From positions 71,560,355 to 71,624,354 of the forward strand of contig NC_016131.3 of the NCBI RefSeq assembly GCF_000005505.3: a stretch of 64,000 bases of DNA. Reading direction: 5' to 3'. Positions 58,759 through 64,000 of this stretch are shown one piece after another. Source of the stretch: Brachypodium distachyon. Its lineage: Eukaryota > Streptophyta > Magnoliopsida > Poales > Poaceae. Under the pieces are notes generated by a model. The model was given only the letters and a program-made list of their open reading frames with translations, ran no database searches and was not told the DNA's origin. The translations under genes were made by a program, and so were the position numbers. How positions within the stretch are numbered: position 1 is the first letter of the stretch; every line of letters begins with the position of its first letter.

Positions 58759-60437
58759 CCTATGATTTGACAGTTGCATTTGTGATTTGCCCTCTAGACC
58801 GCTTTCTCACGACAGGGAGCACCCGCCTAAAATCTCCTCCGAACACGATTGTCTTTCCTCCAAATGGCACATATGGTTGGCCCATGATGTCCTTCATGCT
58901 CTTGTCAAGGGCCTCCACTGCTTGTCTCTTTGTCATTGGGACTTCATCCCATATTATGAGCGATGCCTTTTGAAGAAGTTTGGCCGTCCCACTCTGCTTG
59001 GTGAAGTTACAAACGCCACCTTCTTGTATGTTCAGGGGGATTTCGAATCTAGAGTGTGCGGTCCTACCTCCAGGCATGATAGAAGCAGCTACTCCTGATG
59101 TCGCGGTAGCAATTGCTATTTTCCCCTCACCCCGGACCTTTGTAAGCAATGTTCTATATAGGAACGTTTTTCCGGTCCCTCCTGGGCCATCAACAAAGAA
59201 TAAACCTCCATCACGATTGTCAATTGAGCTCAGTATTTTCTCGTAAGCATACTTTTGCTCAGGATTAAGAGATAATAATAGTGAGGCATGATCCTGGTCT
59301 GCCTCAACCGAGGTCTCCTCGATGATCTCTCTGTCCACTCCACCTGAGTTGTCATACGACTCATCAATGTCAGGCAAAGGGAATGACCTTATGTCCTTCC
59401 CCCTTGATCGGAGCATATTTCTAATATCCAACAACACCAACTGCTCAACTGCATGCTGACTTCCTTGGGTTCGGCGGTAGTCATCTGACATTGCTTCAAG
59501 GTGTTTGTTCTAGAGTGTGCGAACATGTCTCGGCTCACAAAAAACCAATATTGTGGCGAACAATCTCCGGAGAGACGGCGGCATCTGGAATAGCTCAGCT
59601 TCTGTAAGGCAATCATCAAGTGTACTGTCAGCCTCGATAAGACCCCTTTTTTCAGCAGCCTCTTGAAAGGTTCGACAATGAACATTGTTGACGGTCTTTA
59701 GGTCTTCAAATGATGTAGCACCGGTCACGTGGTTTAGAAGAACCCTTAGATAGTACCGCTCACCTTCAGCTGGGTGGGCAGACACAATTCTCCCAACTTG
59801 TGGGCGCTGTTGTCTTTCTATCCATGTCTTTGTTCCTGGCAACCATCTGGCGATCAGCGGGAAATCTCTGTACAAGGTGTTTCTTGCCCACTCATAGTCT
59901 CGATTTGCCTTAAAATAGGCGGTGAGCATGGTCTCGAAAGCACCTTGCCAACCTAGAACTTCATGAAAATCTACATTCTCACTAAAGGAGACAAGATGCA
60001 TATTTGGGAGATGTAGTTGTAGCTGTAACACCGATGGAGAGATTCCATATAGATCGAAGTCGAAGATCCTCCACAATGCTTCTGGAGGTGTGATCCATCT
60101 CGCCTCCCTGTACGCTGCAATCTCATCAAGGCCACCACTGTTTTCCGCACCATTCACATTTACAGAAGCCCTGCCATGCCCCTTGTAAATATATTTGTAG
60201 AGGAACTTTTTCTTTGGGTCTTCTAGCTTGGTTCGAAACACTCGCACAACGAGATCAGGTCGGTCTTGAGGGGTCTGACCGGGCTCAAGTTCATTGGTTA
60301 TTTCATCCCAATTCAGGTTGCATGTCATAGTTAGGAATATATCGGCTTACCAAACTTCTGCACCAAAGCTGTAGCGTCATAGTATCTCTTTTTCATGTTC
60401 CTCCCACCACCATTAAATGTTGCCGGCAGGATGAATC
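58759..60437 (-). pseudogene. Helitron Rep remainder and helicase N-terminal half
   Basis: It starts in frame with RFILPATFNGGGRNMKKRYY, shifts frame near 60335 and continues TMTCNLNWDEITNELEPGQT. After RVFRTKLED it joins directly to FLYKYIYKGHGRASVNV, so the Rep segment with the HUH metal-binding motif is deleted. An in-frame TAG lies at 59510-59512. The helicase follows with Walker A GPGGTGKTFLYRTLL, Walker B LIIWDEVPM and GDFRRVLPV, and stops at the nested insertion (ITNATV). Confidence 0.88.
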
Positions 60438-63400
60438 TGTAAAATCCCAAAATTCCAAAACTTTTCATATGCATTGCATCCATGAGCATCATGCCACAAT
60501 TGCATATTTGAATTCAAATTTGAATCTCAAAAGGCTTAAAAAAAGGTTTTATTTCATTTCAAACCCTAGGGTTTCACCCATTTGAGCTTTGAATCTTTAA
60601 ACCAATAGGGTTTATCTATAAAAGGGGTTTATTGCATAAATAAGCTATCTCATAATTTTTGGATAATTATTTGGAGTTGAAAAACTATTTTGTTTAAATA
60701 GTTATATAGCCCTAAAGGCATTTATAGAGCAAATGTATTTTTATATATTTTATTTGGAAGGGAAAATAGTCCCAAAAGTTGAATCATATTATAATATGAT
60801 TTTACAAATTTTCTGGAATTTATTTGGACCAATTTGGAGTTCAAAATCAAAAGTTACAAAGGATTTACAGAAAAAGAAAAAAAAAGAAAAAGGGTTAAAG
60901 AAAAAAAAAGGGAGAAACGGACCGGCCCGGCCGAATTGGGCCGAACCGGCCCACTTACCTGCCGCGCGCCGCCGCCCAGCAAGTCTGCAGCTGCGCGCAT
61001 GCCCGCAGCTGCTGACAGGTGGGGCCCACCTGTCAGCTGCGTCTTCCCCGAAGGAAAGAGCCGCCGGTCACGCGCACGATCCCTGCGCCACGCCGTCGCC
61101 GCCGTGATGCCCGCGCCCGTTGATTCTGGCTTTCCCGAAGTTGCCCGAGCACATCCTTTTAAAGCCCCGCCTCCCCTCTCTTCTTCCCCTCTGTTTGCCC
61201 TCGCTCGCACGCACCCACGCCGTCGGAATTTCTCGCCGGAGCCGCACGCTCGCCGCCGCGATCTTTGGTCACCGCCGACGAGCTCCGTGAGTAATTCTCG
61301 AAGCCGCTTGCACCTTTCTTCTCCTCTCTCTCTCGCATCTCCTGACGCGTTTCTCTTCGCGTTTGGCGCACCGCAGCTCGTCGCCGCCGACGACCGAAGC
61401 TCCGCCGCCCGCCGCCATGGTCAAGTCGTCCTAGGCAAGGATCCCGCCGTCCCCGAGCCTCGCCGACCCCGTCTTCGTCCCCGCCTCGACGAGCCGCACC
61501 CCCCGCGTGCTTCCCCGAGCCGCCCGCTCCGCCCGAACACCCCGCCGCCGCCCCGCCCGTGCCGCGCCGCCGCGGGACTCTGTCGCCGGAACCCTAGGGT
61601 TTCCGGAGGTGAGCCCGACCTCCTCCCGTCTGTCCGATCCAGATCCAAGGGCTAGGATTAGATCCTGGTTATGATTTTAAACAAACCGGTACCAACCAAT
61701 AGGAAGCCGCCATGTGTCACCTCTTTTTAATACAAACTTAATCCCGGTTTAAATTAAATGGCACTTTTGCAGAAACACCCTTGTAACTTCAAATGCTTAT
61801 AACTTTTATACCCTTTGGCCAAATTTGACAAACTTTACCTTTTTGGAAAGCTCTCAACCTGTAGAATCTTTTGGCACTGTTGAAATTTAAATTTGAATTT
61901 TTGAATCACAGCCAATTTACAGAATAGGATTTAATGCCTTTTAATTCATAACTAATTATTTAAAAATCCTTTTTAATTGAAACCAGTGCCCAAAAATTTG
62001 TTTTATTGTCCTCTGTCCATTAGGACAGATAAATAAATATTTTGAATTAAATTATTTGGCTGATGCCAATGAAACTATAATTTAGGGTTTTAATCAATTG
62101 TTTTTTCCTTTTTGGTTAAAACCCTATTGCTTTGTTTTAATTACCAATGCTTAGGATCAGTTGATCACCTAGATAAAATGAACCAAATCATGTCACATGT
62201 TGCATTGCATCATAGCATATCTTATTTTTGTCGTGTTGTGAATTGTGTGTTTATGTTTTCGTATGTTTGTTTGCTCGTATAGTTTTCTCGAAGAGCGATC
62301 AGTGTGATTGTGACGAGTGTTTAAACTCCAACTGCTACCAAGGCAAGTTCACTTTGATCATATCGTATTATTATTGTTTTTAAAATACTTATGCATTAGT
62401 GTTGCTTGTAGTAATGCATTGATAGGATTATTACTCGTACTTATGCTAGCTATGATTTGACCTACTAGCGATAGGGTTACCTTTGCCATGAATCCTCCAA
62501 CAATAGCCATCGTGATTAGTGTTGCTTAGCCATGCTATGATAGTATATGTGGGAGGGAATCTCAATCACTGTGAAACCGATAATGTGGAGTAATTTTGGA
62601 AACTTGGCAAAACAACCCTAACAAATCATCCTGGGTGGACGGCTTTGAGGATTCGAGATGTTATGCGACGTCAGGTCCATTTCTATAGGTACCTCTGAGT
62701 CGAGTCCCATGGATTCGGGGGCGGATCGTCCATGGACGTCTCCCCGTGGATTCGAGGAGCGCTTGCGTCGCAAATGTGGAATGCCACCTGGGGTATCAGG
62801 GACTGGACTAGTTTCCTGTTTAGTAGCTTCCAGTACAACCACATGGTAATATGGGCTCTGCCAGGATGGATGTAAGACATATGATCCTGGATCCGAGGGA
62901 TTGTGCAGATGTTGCCGTGTAGGTGGGAACGTAGGTCCCTCAGGTGGTCTGGGTGATTATGGTCTGAAAATTCCTGTAATCGATGCCGTTGCTACTCTAC
63001 CCTGAGGACAGCAAGGGATTAACACGTCGATTTCTGTGAAGAATGTGTACAACCTCTCGAGAGTGTCAAACTAAGTACTTAGCCGTGTTCCCGGTTACGG
63101 ACAATCATGAGCAACTAGATATGGGGGCTGTAAGGAAAGTCTCACTCATTCCAACTTCTTAATAAAATGAATGGTTTGAACTTGGGATATGAGCATTGGT
63201 GTGTCTACTCAATGTCCATAGATTAATAAGAGCATCGGTGTTTCTACCCGGTGTCTATTAGTTAACATTACTGTAACATTCAATTGTAGTAGGGTAAACT
63301 ATGTTCTGCTACCACGACAAAAAGCCTGAACTCCACCTTGCCAAATACTGCATATACTTGATAGGATCTGTTATAACCCTTTGGTGAACTTGCCAATACA

Positions 63401-63763
63401 TTCAATGTATTGACCCCCTAGCGGCTGCAACGTTTAAATGTTGCAGGTGAACCAGGTGAAGAGTGAGGTACGAATTGTTATGGTTGCGAGTTTACATTCC
63501 AACATGTTTCGACTGTGGAGTTGTTATGGGACTCATGTATCTTCTGTCTTCCGCTGCAAGATTTTATTTTCTTTTGAGATAACCCATGAGGTTATGCAAT
63601 ATGTAAGTTAGTACTAAATTCTGGATCAATGCGATGTAATATATTTTTGACCTTTGTATCTTGATATTACATCTTGAAACTGTGTGTGCTAGCGAGTCGA
63701 TCCAGGGACTAGCACAGTAAGCACAGAGATCGAACCCTGTAAGGGGGGGGGGGGATCGCTTCA
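60438..63763. mobile_element. Solo LTR of about 3.3 kb inserted in the Helitron coding region
   Basis: The segment starts TGTAAAATCCCAAAATTCC and ends GATCGCTTCA (TG...CA). It is flanked by GAATC (60433-60437) and GAATA (63764-63768), a 5-bp target duplication with one change. Helitron coding runs up to both borders. No primer-binding site, polypurine tract or protein domain lies inside, so it is a solo LTR. The length suggests a Gypsy lineage with long LTRs (Tekay/RIRE3-like), but this is inference. A GC-rich island at about 60930-61640 resembles a promoter and 5' leader. Long frames there are composition artefacts. Confidence 0.75.
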
Positions 63764-64000
63764 GAATAGCTGCCCTACGGCCCTTCCACGGTTTTCACCG
63801 GTGGAAATGCTATCCATCACACCTTGGTACAGGTCAGCCCTCAGCTCTTTTTGGTGACCAAGTATCCAATTCAACCGTGTAGTTTTGACCTTGACATACA
63901 TATCAACCGCATATTGTTGGAACAAGCGTTGCCCATATAGGATGTGATTGAATATTCCTGGGCGCTTTTGGAACTTGTAGCAATAGTATTCTCGCACAGA
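63764..64000 (-). pseudogene. Helitron-like N-terminal domain, partial (runs off the window)
   Basis: The minus-strand peptide includes REYYCYKFQKRPGIFNHILY, LFQQYAVDMYVKVKTTRLNW, then QKELRADLYQGVMDSI and GRAVGQ. This is the classic region preceding the Helitron-like N domain. It connects to RFILPATF at 60437 once the solo LTR is removed. Confidence 0.9.

Larger units (their letters stand above)
51901..64000 (-). mobile_element. Autonomous-type Helitron (RepHel), decayed and split by two nested insertions
   Basis: Helitron protein sequence occurs on the minus strand in three blocks in correct order: 64000-63764 (Helitron-like N region), 60437-58759 (Rep remainder and first half of the Pif1-type helicase) and 53227-52300 (second half of the helicase). 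A solo LTR (60438-63763) and a Sirevirus-like element (53228-58758) sit between the blocks. The inferred 3' terminus is at 51901: minus-strand GCACGGCCACCCTGC, a short hairpin, runs directly into CTAG, followed by a T target base. The 5' end lies beyond the window. Frame breaks, a stop codon and loss of the Rep catalytic part show it is inactive. Confidence 0.85.

Noticed and set aside
53215..58770. TGTCA at both Helitron-Sirevirus borders as a 5-bp target duplication
   Set aside because: The sequence next to it does not start or end with TG/CA and the 3' LTR is missing, so a duplication cannot be shown.
60834..61655. 273-codon plus-strand frame in the solo LTR
   Set aside because: Pro/Arg/Ser-rich low-complexity sequence inside a repeat, with no domain; composition artefact.
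1..64000. CRISPR array, rRNA or tRNA genes
   Set aside because: No regularly spaced short repeats, rRNA sequence or cloverleaf-like gene was recognised; the tRNA-like matches are primer-binding sites of LTR elements.

Overview
The window is nuclear DNA from a grass, most likely a pooid/Triticeae-type cereal. The evidence is spliceosomal genes with plant-type introns, very GC-rich gene starts, and Stowaway MITEs with CTCCCTCCG-like ends inserted at TA. It also holds Copia, Sirevirus-like, LINE, solo-LTR and Helitron sequence around widely spaced genes. The species call is inference.

Layout. 1-162: 5' end of a tetraspanin gene (minus). 163-9304: mostly non-coding, with MITEs and an unusual 1.4 kb poly-A-tailed retroposon carrying a 15-bp target duplication. 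9305-14593: complete 19-exon GH35 beta-galactosidase with a C-terminal lectin-like domain; all junctions were worked out and give 839 residues. 18587-21662: small internally deleted Copia element. 27576-29599: four-exon BEL1-like homeodomain gene. 30574-35951: DRD1/CLASSY-type SNF2 remodeller (minus) with a MITE and a small Helitron in one intron; its leader runs toward the divergent ISD11/LYRM4 gene (37530-37808). 39243-39783: IST1-domain remnant. 40065-41369: single-exon Q/M/P-rich protein with a divergent AP2-like domain (minus). About 41600-45493: decayed LINE. 46137-48092: intronless P-class PPR gene. 50513-51538: DUF627-type protein resembling only the N-terminus of UCH-related proteins (minus).

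51901-64000 is one decayed autonomous-type Helitron on the minus strand. Its reading frame is split by two later insertions: a Sirevirus-like Copia element that has lost its 3' LTR and most of pol (53228-58758), and a 3.3 kb solo LTR (60438-63763). Helitron coding sequence resumes on the far side of each, which gives the order of events.

The host genes do not form a pathway. Themes are cell-wall galactan turnover (BGAL), development (BELL), RNA-directed DNA methylation (DRD1/CLSY), mitochondrial Fe-S assembly (ISD11) and organelle RNA processing (PPR). The least understood host gene is the AP2-like protein at 40065-41369. No CRISPR, rRNA or tRNA gene was recognised.
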